21,437 nt of DNA from Larix sibirica (lineage: Eukaryota; Streptophyta; Pinopsida; Pinales; Pinaceae): positions 1-21,437 of the forward strand of contig NWUY0300049896.1 in the NCBI GenBank assembly GCA_004151065.3, in the 5' to 3' direction. The notes under the pieces were generated by a model. The model did not search any database, had not been told where the DNA came from, and was given only the letters and a program-made list of their open reading frames with translations. The translations under genes were made by a program, and so were the position numbers. This document shows positions 9,501-19,145 of the stretch, piece after piece; position 1 is the stretch's first letter; every line of letters begins with the position of its first letter.

Positions 9501-11295
9501 TATCCATGTAGATCTAAGCTCAAGTTGGAAAGTGCTTGCTATATTTTGAACATCTACGATAAATTTTGGATTAATATTGGGTTGATGAGTCATGTGTCAC
9601 TTAAGCAATACTTGTATCATTCCCCTTATCATACGATGTCCCTTTTCCATGTCTATCATGGCCATGCCTTCAGAGGAAAAGACTAATGATTGTGGGCCCA
9701 TGTTTGCCAACAAGACACCTCATCTAGCTAGTTGGCACTCAAAGCCCAAGGAATATTACCCTTGGGCACTATAGCAATGCCAACTCCATGCAGCTGGTAG
9801 CCAATGCGATAGCAGATATGGATGGTTAGCATTCAAATCCCAAGGATGACGACCCCATGAACAATATGGCACTGCCAAATCCATGTGGCTTATAATTTAT
9901 GATTTTCATGTGCAAATTTCCAGTGCGACCTTTAAGATTTAAGATTTCTTTGGTTAACAACATTTTCATTTTATCTAGAAAATATGCATTATTCACCTTC
10001 TTGTCGATGTTCCAAGATTGACTTATTGTCTTGAGGATGAATGCAATAACAAGTTTGGAATGCTGGCAAGATGGTGAATTTAAATGTGGATTTGTCAAAT
10101 AACACATGTAATTCTTATATGAGTTTTGAGGTAAATTTTAATATTGTATACTATGTACATCATTTTGGTGCCCTTAAGTTAATGGTGATGTAGTTTCATG
10201 TTGGTTTGGTTGGGGATTTTGTTGTAGTGCCTTACCTTGGTTTTTAGTCTTTGAAGAGGTTCGATTTTAATGCTTCTTTATGATTTATGTTGAAAATTTG
10301 AAATGTACATAAATATTGTTTCATTCATTCTTACACACTATGTTATTATGTTCCATGGTGATAATCAAAATTGGAAATTCAACCATTCCATAACCATATT
10401 CAAAGAGTTGATCATAAAATTAGCATAATCACCTTAATAAATATTTTTGAAAATTGTTGTAAATAGTAAAGTATAAAATCTATTTATCAAACCTAGACAC
10501 CTTACATTACATTCTCAAATAATTATAAGCCTACCTTGCATTTACACCTTTGCAAGCATAGATAATGGGTACTATAATTCATATTATCTTTTAAGATACA
10601 TTTTGATTGTTGAGCTCGTTCCATAAAATTTCTTATTGTTACTTAGCTCAACCAAATCAGATTGTTTAACCTTGATGAAAATAAAAATTAATATATGCAG
10701 AAATTTGAAAAACAAACACCATCCAAACCAAATCCAAATAGATTATAATTTATAATACTATTAATTATTTGCATGTAAGGCACTGAAACTGATAAACAAT
10801 TTTATGAAGAAAGGAAATAAAAAAACCTGGACAGACTTCAATCTCAACCAGAGTAGGCATCCTAACAAGATTTGAAACTGTTTCCTTTTGTTGGAACGAA
10901 CAATGTTCAAGCTTCATATAAAGATGAATTTCAACATTCTACCAAATTATTTACTAAAGAACCAGTTAGCCAATAACGACTTTGTAAATATAAAAAATAT
11001 AGAATTTCACCCATGATTTTGCAACCCCTTCTAATTACTGACATGAGTATTTAGTAATTCATTATATGCAGTTTCCTAATATATTATTGAACACAAAAAG
11101 GTCGGGGAAGAAACAAACAGCAGGCATTTGCTGCTTAGGGTCTGCCTATACATAGTTCTGATCATACTAAACTGTACAATAAATTATGTTTTGTATAATG
11201 CCCATAAACAGCCTACAACTGGAAAACTGCATGAACAAACTTTCATTGAAACTGCTATGTAATCTCTTAGTCTGTTGAAGATAATTTCATATAAT
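9501..11295. other. AT-rich spacer without a supported gene
   Basis: Open frames here (for example 9592-9774 plus and 9826-10107 minus) show no motif. A loose repeat is visible between about 9730-9796 and 9825-9890, sharing a CCCAAGGA block and a GCCAA-TCCATG block, which suggests further decayed repetitive DNA, possibly the continuing LTR of the minus-strand element. The last 200 bases before 11296 would be the 3' untranslated region and downstream DNA of the PCBER gene; no canonical AATAAA was seen there on the minus strand. Confidence 0.4.
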
Positions 11296-14200
11296 TCACA
11301 CAAATTTGCTGAGGTATTCATCAACAGTAGTGTATTTCACAGATGGATACAGCTCACTAGCCTCCACACCATCAGGTCCGATTTCAAAATTTGTTTGATC
11401 CCCTAGCACAAAAATAGAATGACGGATTCCAATGCCAATATTAGCTGGGAATGGTGTCTCTGCATCAGCCACCACAGTTTTGGAAGTAGTTAGTTTATCA
11501 TCCACAATAAAAATCTCAAAACAAAACAAAAAGCAATAAACCTTCTCACAAAACTTCTAATCCCCAAAAGCAGCTTTAACACTAATCATGGCTTGTCCTA
11601 TTCAAAGTTAAACAAATTAGATATAGCATTTCAGTTTGAAGAAGCAATTCCCACCACAAATCATACTTGGCCATTTACTATTTTATAAACAACTTTTATA
11701 ATTGAATTAGCCAATGATCAAAATTTCTCTAAAATTATGTTTAATTGCGAGAAATAATTTATGTATGTTCAAAAAGTTATGGAATTAGGGTTTACAACTT
11801 GTGACCTATCATTAATTTAAGGATCTCAATAAGCTAATGATCAAAATTTCTCTAAAATTATGTTTAATTACAAAAAATAATTATACTGATTGGTGTTTAT
11901 ATTTTAGAACTTGGAGTAGAGTAGCAAGTATGCTTTTCCTAGATTGAAGGAGGATGAGACAAGTGTACTGTCCAGATTGAAAATAACTGATCGCTGATAA
12001 CTGTAGCTGATTCATGGATTAACTCATAAAGCCAGGCGATAATAGGTAGTTGAGGCATAGACAACAGGTGATTACAACTAAGCATGAAGAAAAGTAACAA
12101 ATAACTTGTTCATGGCACTTAACNTTACACCAACACGCTTCATGATTCTTCTCACCATTTCTATCATATCACAAGTCTACAAATCACTTTCACATGGTGT
12201 GCTTCTTGATAATGCTTTGTACAAAAGTCCACATTAATCCTTGTCATGATGTGTTTTTTAGCATCCATTTACACCAACACGCTTCATGATTCTTCTCACC
12301 ATGTCTATCATATCACAAGTCTACAAATCACTTTCATATGGAAAATGTATTGAGACTTATTAACCCCTTTACAAACTATTAGTAGACTTTTTTTTATTTA
12401 AGTATTAGTGTCCATCACTTCTTCTTTGTCCACTTCCATGTCCTTCTTCAACTTACCATGTGCTTCTTGATAATGCTTTGTACAATAATCCACATCAATC
12501 CTTGTCATAATACCTTTCCAGCATCCATTTACACCAACACGTTTTATGATTCTTCTCACCATGTCTATCATATCACACGTCTACTACACCAAGTTCTTTG
12601 CAAACACAGAGAATTTATTGCGACTTATTAACCCCTTGTACATCACCGATAACAAAACCCAAAAAAAATCAAAAACCTTCATTAATATCACGTCTACTTA
12701 CTCATGAAAACGTTTCATTTAAAAAATCACCTTGAGGTGGACATAAAACAATTTGTTTTAAACCTTCACGACATTCTCCCTTCTCATAAACTATTTCTTA
12801 TTATTGTCTTTACCTTTTCTTACGTCATTCTACTCATGGCTCCGGCTCTCACGTAAATTGGTTTTCTTGGCTTTCTCCAGCCGGTTCTATACCAATGGCC
12901 ACCTTTTCAAGTGATTTCACCCATATCAGCGGCACACACGGACCAGATCTCTTTCAAACCGCAGGGTTGAGTCCTCAGCGGTACCACTCTCACCACTGTC
13001 AGTTTTGTTTTATTCAGAGTGAGTAAACTCTGGACTATTTGTATTTTTTTTCACGGTTTTTGCTGGAATCTCGTGAAGGGAAATCATTGAAATTGTAATT
13101 TAGGTACTTAGAATTATAAGTCTGATTGCAAGATTGGATTCCGCTATCTCAATTATCCTTAAGCCATTTAGATTATGCAATTCCAGAAACAAAAACTATC
13201 ATTTTAACAATTTTCACAATTGAAAAAACCATCAAAATCTAAATACAAATCGTCTAGAATTTAACTTACTCTTTTTCCCCTAGAATTTAGCTTACTCTTT
13301 CTCCACCAGGCCGACCGTCCTCATGTGATTTCTTTGGTCCTCATGGAGCCATGTGCTCCACGGACTGCTCCTTCATGGCCGCGTGACTCCTTCACGCGGC
13401 TAGGGTTTCTTCTATACAAACGCAGCCGCCAGCAGTATCTTTATCTTTTTAAGCCAGGGCGGCTCTCCTTCACGCGTCACTGGACGCGATCCCTTTCGTT
13501 CAAATTAGATCACGACTCGAGGACTGGGCCTATCTTTATCTGCGATCTCCATACGACCTTCTGATTGAACACAGCTCTCTATATTACATGGCCTCGTTTC
13601 GTTTTCTTGAGCGGATTCTTCATTTCAGGTTATGTGCAACAAGCTCTTCAATCTTCAATTTCAATTTAATTTACATGGTAGTTGTATAAAAATTTAACGA
13701 TTTCGAGTGTTTTTTATTTATTTTACAAAATGGAAATTTAGCTGTGTTTTATTGGGATTTTTTGTGGTAGAAATAGATTCAGCACCTTCAAAAACATTTG
13801 GAACATCCAAAATTTTAGAATTTAACCATTGTAACATTAATTTTGAAAAATTAAACCATTTTCAAAATCTTACTGGGAAAATTCATCTATTCCAACTGAA
13901 ATCTTAAAATTTTTAAACTACGCAATTTATATAAATTTCCTCACTTTTTAGATTGCAACCCCTCCTTCCGCACGTGGTCTGCAAAATCACTAGCGGAGCT
14001 TCTCCACGAGCTCAGGCTCTCACGACGGTGCCGAATCTTTGTTTTTCTACTAGATCTGTGTTTTTCCTTCCAGGATTCCGGTACCTGTCTTCACAACAGC
14101 TGCAAAATGACTGCAGATCACAGATGATATCATTGTTTGACTGATAGATCACATCAAATAAGTCAAGCTACTGGATAACACCAAGAACCGGCAACCAATC

Positions 14201-16109
14201 ATCATCCACCTTATTGTCTCATGCAACCAATTTCTGTAATCAGCCAATCTCAGCACTACTTCATTGACTCTGATTTTCAGCAATCGCACACTTACTCTAT
14301 ACAATCTATTCTTCCCCTTTTTATTTCCATATATAAGAATCACTTATCCTTCGTCTTTTTCTTTCCATGTATAAGAATCATTTTTGCGGTAAACCAACAA
14401 CAAAGATCTTCATGCTTCAAAATTAATGACAAGATTTGAAAATGACATTGCTGTGCCATAGGGGTGGAGTAGCAAGTATGCTTTTCTTAGATTGTAGGAG
14501 GATGAGACACATGTACCGTCTAGAGTGATTTTTTGGAAATCGTTCCATGGCAAAATAACTTGTTCATGGCACTTAACTTGTGACCTATCGGCGTTCACCA
14601 ACCACAAGTTAAGTGGTTGTGCTAGTTTATGTATATTCAAAAAACATGGAATTAAGGTTTACAACTTGTGACCTGTGATTAATTTAAGGACCTCCTCCTC
14701 AGGAACATAGACCTTGTCAAGGGTCTTGTCAATCTTCTTCTCCCAAATACCCACAAGCTCATTGAAAGAGAGAGTGTTGCCAGGAAGCCTCAAGTACAAC
14801 GTCTTGTTCAAAGTTCTAGGATCATCCACTGCCTTGATTGTGAATGTTGCAATGTCTTCCTCCTCTACAAATACAGCTGCATTGCATTCAAGTACAATTC
14901 AAACAAAATCAAGATCTGAAATCTTAGTTCAAAGAAAAACATTGAGTTTTAACACCATATACAAATCTAATAGCAAGGATCATCACTGTTAGAATTCATA
15001 TCAAATAATAATGTTGTGGAATGAGGAGATATAAAACAGGGCATTAAAGTACAAATAAAAAGAATGAGTAAGGTTCACACTGTGAAAGGAAACAGTTAAC
15101 AAACCTTTGGCATTTCCATCTCCAAGAATGACAACTTTATCCATGGGAGGGGCTGTAAGGCCAGCTTGTGCCAGGCTTTTTAGGAAATACCCTGCAAAAC
15201 AGTTGCTGGAGACGTATGTATAAGGAATACCCTCTGCCTCTATTGCCCGACGGACTTTGACTTTCAGCTGAAATACACTCTTTGCAGGCTCCACTGCATG
15301 GACGTTATCAACATCATTCCCGAACTCAGATGGCAAAAATCTCTGCAAAACATCAATCAGTTAATTGGATTAAATATAAAATTAAAGCAGGGTATTAAAA
15401 CCTTTGCCGCAGAGGGTCTTAATGCCTCTCCATACCACACTTGTCATTATTTAATTGGGTGCTAGTATTGTATTTATATTATGTACCTGGGTATTTTAGG
15501 GATGAAAATCGGCCATGGTGGGATGAGGCACCTAAATCTAACCCTGCTAAAGGTTGGTGTGGCCCAGGCTAAATAGGATTCCCTAATGATTTTAATAAAA
15601 TCACTAGCTTAAATATCTCTATGTTGCAGTTCTTAGACCACAAACTAATCCCACAGTTAATGAACACTCTAGCAAACAAAAACAGATATTATACCCATAT
15701 TATATACCTTAATGGTTCCCACTTCCTTAATAGCGTTGATAATATTGATCTGGTTCTCTATATGTTGTGTTCCAACAGTGGAGATTACTACGTCCATATT
15801 CTTCAGTGCTTCCACAAGGCTTGCGTGATCCTCTAGTGATCCCTGTTAAAAGAACACAAAAACCTAAATTGTTGTTCGTAGAAACATTTCATGAAAGTAG
15901 AAAGCACTGAGATTTGAACTTACATGGAGTATATTAGCACCTGAGTCCTTGAAGGATTCCAGAAGCTGGGCTTTCTCAGAATTAGAAGAAGCCGTGGAGC
16001 TTCTCACCAGAAGGGAAGTGGGATGGCCAAGAGCAAGGCTGGCCTTGGCAACATGGCGACCAATGTAGCCTGTTGCTCCAATTATCAGAATTCTGCTGCT
16101 GCTTGCCAT
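11296..16109 (-). CDS. PCBER: Phenylcoumaran benzylic ether reductase (isoflavone-reductase-like), five exons
   Basis: This NADPH-dependent cytosolic reductase opens the benzylic ether of phenylcoumaran lignans such as dehydrodiconiferyl alcohol, in phenylpropanoid/lignan metabolism. Exons, in transcript order: 15924-16109, 15708-15842, 15105-15342, 14673-14876 and 11296-11459. All introns are GT-AG, and phases fit so that 308 codons plus TGA result, the length I recall for pine PCBER. The dinucleotide-binding motif GATGYIG lies at residues 11-17, with an arginine (residue 36) in the LLVR strand that would meet the NADPH phosphate. The lysine at residue 134 matches the catalytic lysine of the family. 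The start at 16109 has a good context (A at -3, G at +4), and MASSSR matches family starts. No premature stop or frameshift was seen. Pinoresinol-lariciresinol or isoflavone reductases are close relatives; PCBER is preferred from overall resemblance to conifer enzymes recalled without a search. Confidence 0.92.
11710..11882. repeat. Tandem duplication in intron 4, period 123 bp
   Basis: GCCAATGATCAAAATTTCTC at 11710 is repeated at 11833 as GCTAATGATCAAAATTTCTC, and the match runs on through TAAAATTATGTTTAATT to about 11882. The second copy then diverges. The duplicated unit encloses the displaced exon-boundary copy at 11758-11827. Confidence 0.85.
11758..11827 (-). repeat. Displaced copy of the exon 4 end and its splice donor
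   Basis: About 70 bases match 14626-14694 at close to 90 percent in the same orientation. The matching region covers the last 22 coding bases of exon 4, the GT donor and about 47 bases of intron. The copy keeps a donor-like GATAG/GTCACAAG on the minus strand but lacks the rest of the exon. Lying some 2.8 kb downstream of the real donor inside the same intron, it could act as a decoy donor, though nothing shows use. Confidence 0.85.
11919..12123. repeat. Rearranged partner copy of 14467-14577
   Basis: GAGTAGCAAGTATGCTTTTC at 11919 matches 14467 and the match continues for about 60 bases (to 11979 and 14527). A second identical 25-base block starts at 12099 and at 14553. Between the two blocks this copy has about 119 bases and the other about 25. 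The matches are direct, but their order relative to the exon-boundary fragment is the reverse of that at 14467-14694. Confidence 0.8.
12125..12640. repeat. Higher-order tandem repeat in intron 4 (144 and 260 bp spacing)
   Basis: Block A (ACACCAACACGCTTCATGAT) occurs at 12127, 12271 and 12531. Block B (GTGCTTCTTGATAATGCTTT) occurs at 12199 and 12460. Block C (a CTTATTAACCCCTT core) follows A at about 12355 and 12620. The array therefore reads A-B, A-C-B, A-C, as if a 260-bp unit was duplicated and the first copy lost its C block. The ambiguous base at 12124 marks its left edge. Confidence 0.85.
12880..14140 (+). other. GC-richer islands inside intron 4, no supported gene
   Basis: Three segments (about 12880-13020, 13300-13640 and 13950-14130) are clearly richer in G, C and CpG than the surrounding intron and are separated by AT-rich DNA. 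The middle one contains CTAGGGTTTCTTC, a string typical of plant 5' leaders, and an open frame at 13325-13564 with no recognised domain. It could be a captured gene fragment, the leader of an inserted element or a nested non-coding transcript on the strand opposite PCBER. Nothing in the sequence decides between these. Confidence 0.3.
14325..14380. repeat. Short direct repeat, period 38 bp
   Basis: TTCCATATATAAGAATCA at 14325 and TTCCATGTATAAGAATCA at 14363 differ by one base. They lie in intron 4 in pyrimidine-rich DNA. No function is apparent. Confidence 0.7.
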
Positions 16110-16290
16110 GTTCACCTTGAAATTCAACTGTTTATCGATGCTCAGAAAATCTCCTACTTATAACTCCGAATGGATGAAATCGAATTCCCATGTGAAATTC
16201 AACTGTTTATGCTGACAACCAAGTTTGTGACGATGATCGATGCTCATAGAATCTCCTGGAGTATAAAAAGCGCTGAACGGATCCAAATGT
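16110..16290 (-). promoter_or_regulatory. Probable 5' leader and core promoter of PCBER, tandemly duplicated
   Basis: TGAAATTCAACTGTTTAT occurs at 16118-16135 and again at 16193-16210, with CGATGCTCA and AATCTCC blocks following each. Copy 2 has 27 extra bases (16211-16237). On the minus strand GTTATAAGT at 16156-16164 is a TATA-like box about 50 bases before the start codon, which would give a short leader of roughly 20 bases. The matching place in copy 2 is a weaker minus-strand TATA (GCTTTTTATAC) near 16262-16272. Either could set transcription start. Confidence 0.5.
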
Positions 16291-18017
16291 AAGATCCAAG
16301 CAACATTAGATTTTTTGTTGGAAAATTGTGGACGGGTCGTTATTGTTGGTGGGCATCACGTAGCCTTGGACCATAAGCCAGTTGTCTGTTGGGTGCATAT
16401 TGTAAGATGCATGCACATTGCTAGATGCCTGCGAAGGCCGGGAAGAATCAGTAATGGGAAGATGAACATAAGCCTCTCAATTGGGAAGAAACAGAGGTAT
16501 GGAGATATGTTTCAGCCTTTGACTAGTAAACGGAATTTTTTGTGATAAAGAAAATTGGTAGTCTAAATATTTTAGGTTTTCAACTTTTGGAGTATGTTTT
16601 TTATTTTTTTTTGGAAATCTTTAAAAAAAATTTAGTCATTCTATAAGTTCTATAAGCATCGAGAGGGATTCAATTTTTTAAGGTGTAATATTTTTTATTT
16701 TGAAAAAAATTTACACCTCAATAAATTTTCCTTTGTGTTTAAGATGGATGATTTTTTTGAATGAGTTACATGAATTTTTTAAATTAATTTTAATTAAAAC
16801 ATTCGTAAATCTTTTAAGCCCACATGTTTTGTTTTATTGTTATTTTATATTTTATATTATCTTTTATATTTTTTATTATTAAAATATGTCCCGTTACATC
16901 ACATCACAACATCTCCCGCATAATGAGTAGTAGAGCACATTCATCTTTATAAAGTATTTATAATGTTTATAAACATTTTTGTTTCTTTAGTATTTAATGT
17001 TGATTTTATTTGAATTTGGTTAATATGGTTAATTAATTGGTTTTGGGTTAAAACCTTATATGATATTTGTAAAGTATGTTTGGAAATGATACAAAGTATT
17101 TAGGAAAATATCTTACAAAAACAATTGATGTAAAGTGGTTATGAGAAATAAGGACCACTTAATAATAGTTTGTGAAGAATAAGGTCCACCAAATGGTGTG
17201 AGGGAATAATATAATAATAATGAGTGATTGACATAGAGGGAAGGAATATTCATTTGAAATTGTAATGAATCTTTATAGATAAACGACATAAGATAAACCC
17301 TTTACTTGGGAATAACAAAATAAGATCCACATAATAGACAACATATAAATGTAGAGAAGGCTCTCAAGGTAGGGTAACATTGTAAAATATAAGGCATTAT
17401 TCTGGAAAAAAATATTCACTACAATATAAGGTTATTCATGTATATATATTTGCATATCAGTATTCCTTGGGGTATTTTCCAAGCACTCTCATTATTATAT
17501 TATTCCGTCTAAATATGTGTTGGCTCTATTTACTACCCACCAACTACGAAATGGGTCGTATTCCATAATTAGGGCCATATTACATTAATTATTCCCCTCA
17601 TGTACCTCCCTAGGTACATTACAATCAACTAGTACCAAGAACAAGCGAAATGTGGACATAGGGTCCAACTCTTGCTTGACCACCTTGATCTTGAGTATGA
17701 TTGCTCATTTGGCATCATGTTTTTCTCCTAATATTATGAATTTGCATCCATCTCGTTTATTCTTCCATTTACCTCTGTACTAGGTGCTATTATGATTCCA
17801 TTAAGGTCCATAGTAGGATTATTGATGCTCACAACCTTGCCTTCATTAACATTGTTTCTTTAGGTGTTTTGGGTGGTGATATGCAACCATTGGGTGATTC
17901 ACTAAGTAGGCAATATTATAGCACGTGAGTTCGTTCATATTGGGGGATTTAATCATCTAAAAAATGGAAGAAATTTATTTCCTAGTATATAGGGGTCAAG
18001 TGGTATTTTTTAATATA
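16291..18017. other. AT-rich intergenic spacer
   Basis: No supported gene. The DNA at about 16560-17060 is strongly AT-rich with long T and A runs, a composition seen in matrix-attachment-like spacer. A CACTACAATAT string near 17414 resembles a CACTA terminus but has no partner. The open frame at 16315-16545 begins close to the PCBER promoter on the opposite strand but has no recognisable domain. Confidence 0.5.
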
Positions 18018-18294
18018 CACTACAATGAAAAGACCTTCAAGCGGAGGTTTTTGTGGATGCTCCTCTAGAAAGATCCCAAATATCCATTTACAACGGAGGT
18101 CTCTGGTGGAGGCGAGCGAGCGGAGGTTTTAGTGGAGGTTTGTTCTCAATGATTTTATACCTCCAACTGCACCAATGGGCACTTAGCAAAGACGCACCGG
18201 TGCATCCAAGAACACAATGCACCGATATCCGAAATCTTTTCTCAATGCATAAGAAACAATTTTTTTTAATTTCCACTTGCAACATGCATCAATA

Positions 18295-18340
18295 CATTTC
18301 AATAACATAACACACTAGTGCATTTCAATAACATAACACA
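18295..18340. repeat. Two-copy 26-bp tandem repeat
   Basis: CATTTCAATAACATAACACA occurs at 18295-18314 and again, identical, at 18321-18340. The related motif ATAACACACTAGTG appears again at about 18447. Confidence 0.85.
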
Positions 18341-18347
18341 TTGATTC

Positions 18348-18575
18348 GTCAACACACATAACGCACTTATTCCAACCACAAGTACATGTCCCTAACTGAA
18401 AAAATTATGTTTTTTCTTTAACCATAACCGATGCATTCCAAATATCATAACACACTAGTGTGTCAACATACGTAACGCACTGATTCTGGCCACAGATACA
18501 TGCCCTTGTCTGGAAAAAATATGTTTTTTGTTAAACATATATGGTGTGTTCTAAATTGAATAACGCACTGACGCA
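18348..18575. repeat. Two-copy 114-bp tandem repeat
   Basis: GTCAACACACATAACGCAC at 18348 recurs at 18462 as GTCAACATACGTAACGCAC. The units then share a TGATTC-like block, a CCACA-ATACATG block and a GAAAAAATTATGTTTTTT-like block in order. Divergence is considerable. Confidence 0.75.
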
Positions 18576-18664
18576 CTAATGTACTCCATGCACCGAATTC
18601 AACATTCCTCATTAATTGGCACTTGAAAAAATGTTTTCCACTATCATTCCCTTACAGTGCGTCA

Positions 18665-19145
18665 TCCATAAATCAACACACCGGGGCATATCTATATCTG
18701 GAACATGTGAATAGTGTCATATTCATATCTGGTGCACTCATCTCTAACGAATGCACTGAGGTGTACAATTGTAGGGTGCACCCATGTAGGGTAAAATTAT
18801 AAAATTGTCGTGCACGAAACTATTTTTTATTTTTATATTGATTAGTGGTGCATTTCTGTCTTTTGAATGCATCAGGTCATTGTTTAATTGAGAGCACCAG
18901 TGTAGGGTAAAATAATAAAAAAATACAAACATAATACTATTGTTATATTTGATATTGGTTAGTGGTGTGTTTCATTATATTGAATGCACCGAAACGTCGT
19001 TTAATGGAGAGAACTAGAGTAGGGTCAAATTAAAAAAAATAGACGTAATACTATATTTGTATTTTTATTTTTATATTCATTAACATTGTGTTTATCGCTT
19101 ATAAACACACTAGTGCATCATGTACTCAAGCTCATTGTAATAAGG
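18665..19145. repeat. Array of about four or five degenerate 117-bp units
   Basis: The anchor TGTAGGGTAAAAT lies at 18785 and 18901, and diverged forms lie at about 19018 and 19135, a spacing of 116-119 bases. Between anchors a TTAGTGGTG-CATTTC block and a GAATGCA(T/C)C block are kept. A partial unit precedes the first anchor. Confidence 0.75.

Larger units (their letters stand above)
11460..14672 (-). other. Intron 4 of the PCBER gene, about 3.2 kb
   Basis: The intron runs from GTCACA (14672 downwards) to GCAG (11460). It joins a codon split after its first base (G then AG, glutamate), giving the conserved ET-PFPANI segment. It is about nine times longer than the next largest intron. It contains the repeats at 11710-11882, 11758-12123 and 12125-12640, GC-richer islands at 12880-14120 and AT-rich filler, so it probably grew by insertion and duplication. 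Long introns with repeats are common in conifers. No gene inside it is supported. Confidence 0.85.
18018..19145. mobile_element. Possible non-autonomous CACTA-like or foldback repeat element
   Basis: The left end CACTACAATGAAAAG resembles CACTA-transposon termini. The next 120 bases hold several copies of GGAGGT in variants such as GCGGAGGTTTT and GTGGAGGCG, like the subterminal repeats of that superfamily. Two arrays of 114-117-bp units follow. GATGCATTC-type motifs in the left array appear in inverse complement as GAATGCATC in the right array. TCATTGTAATA at 19132-19142 matches the inverse of the left end at 9 of 11 bases and could be a decayed right end. The GGAGGT motif is not mirrored at the right, and no transposase is present. 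The assignment is tentative. Confidence 0.35.

Noticed and set aside
10214-10227. TTTTGTTGTAGTG as the right end of a CACTA element
   Set aside because: No CACTACAA left end or subterminal repeats at a sensible distance upstream.
10889-10904. TTGTTGGAACGAAC as another copy of the copia LTR start
   Set aside because: Only about nine bases match 5389 onward and similarity stops at once; no LTR follows.
11460-11529. Upstream extension of the last PCBER exon as an open frame
   Set aside because: The extra residues do not match the family, a GCAG acceptor lies exactly at the family boundary, and the phase fits exon 4 only when splicing at 11459.
13325-13564. Open frame of 79 residues in a GC-richer island of intron 4
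   Set aside because: No recognised motif and no clear splice partners; mentioned only as part of the island, not called a gene.
16315-16545. Plus-strand open frame near the PCBER promoter, preceded by a plus-strand TATAAAAA at 16262
   Set aside because: Looked like a possible divergent gene, but the 76 residues have no family resemblance and the TATA string lies within the duplicated PCBER leader.
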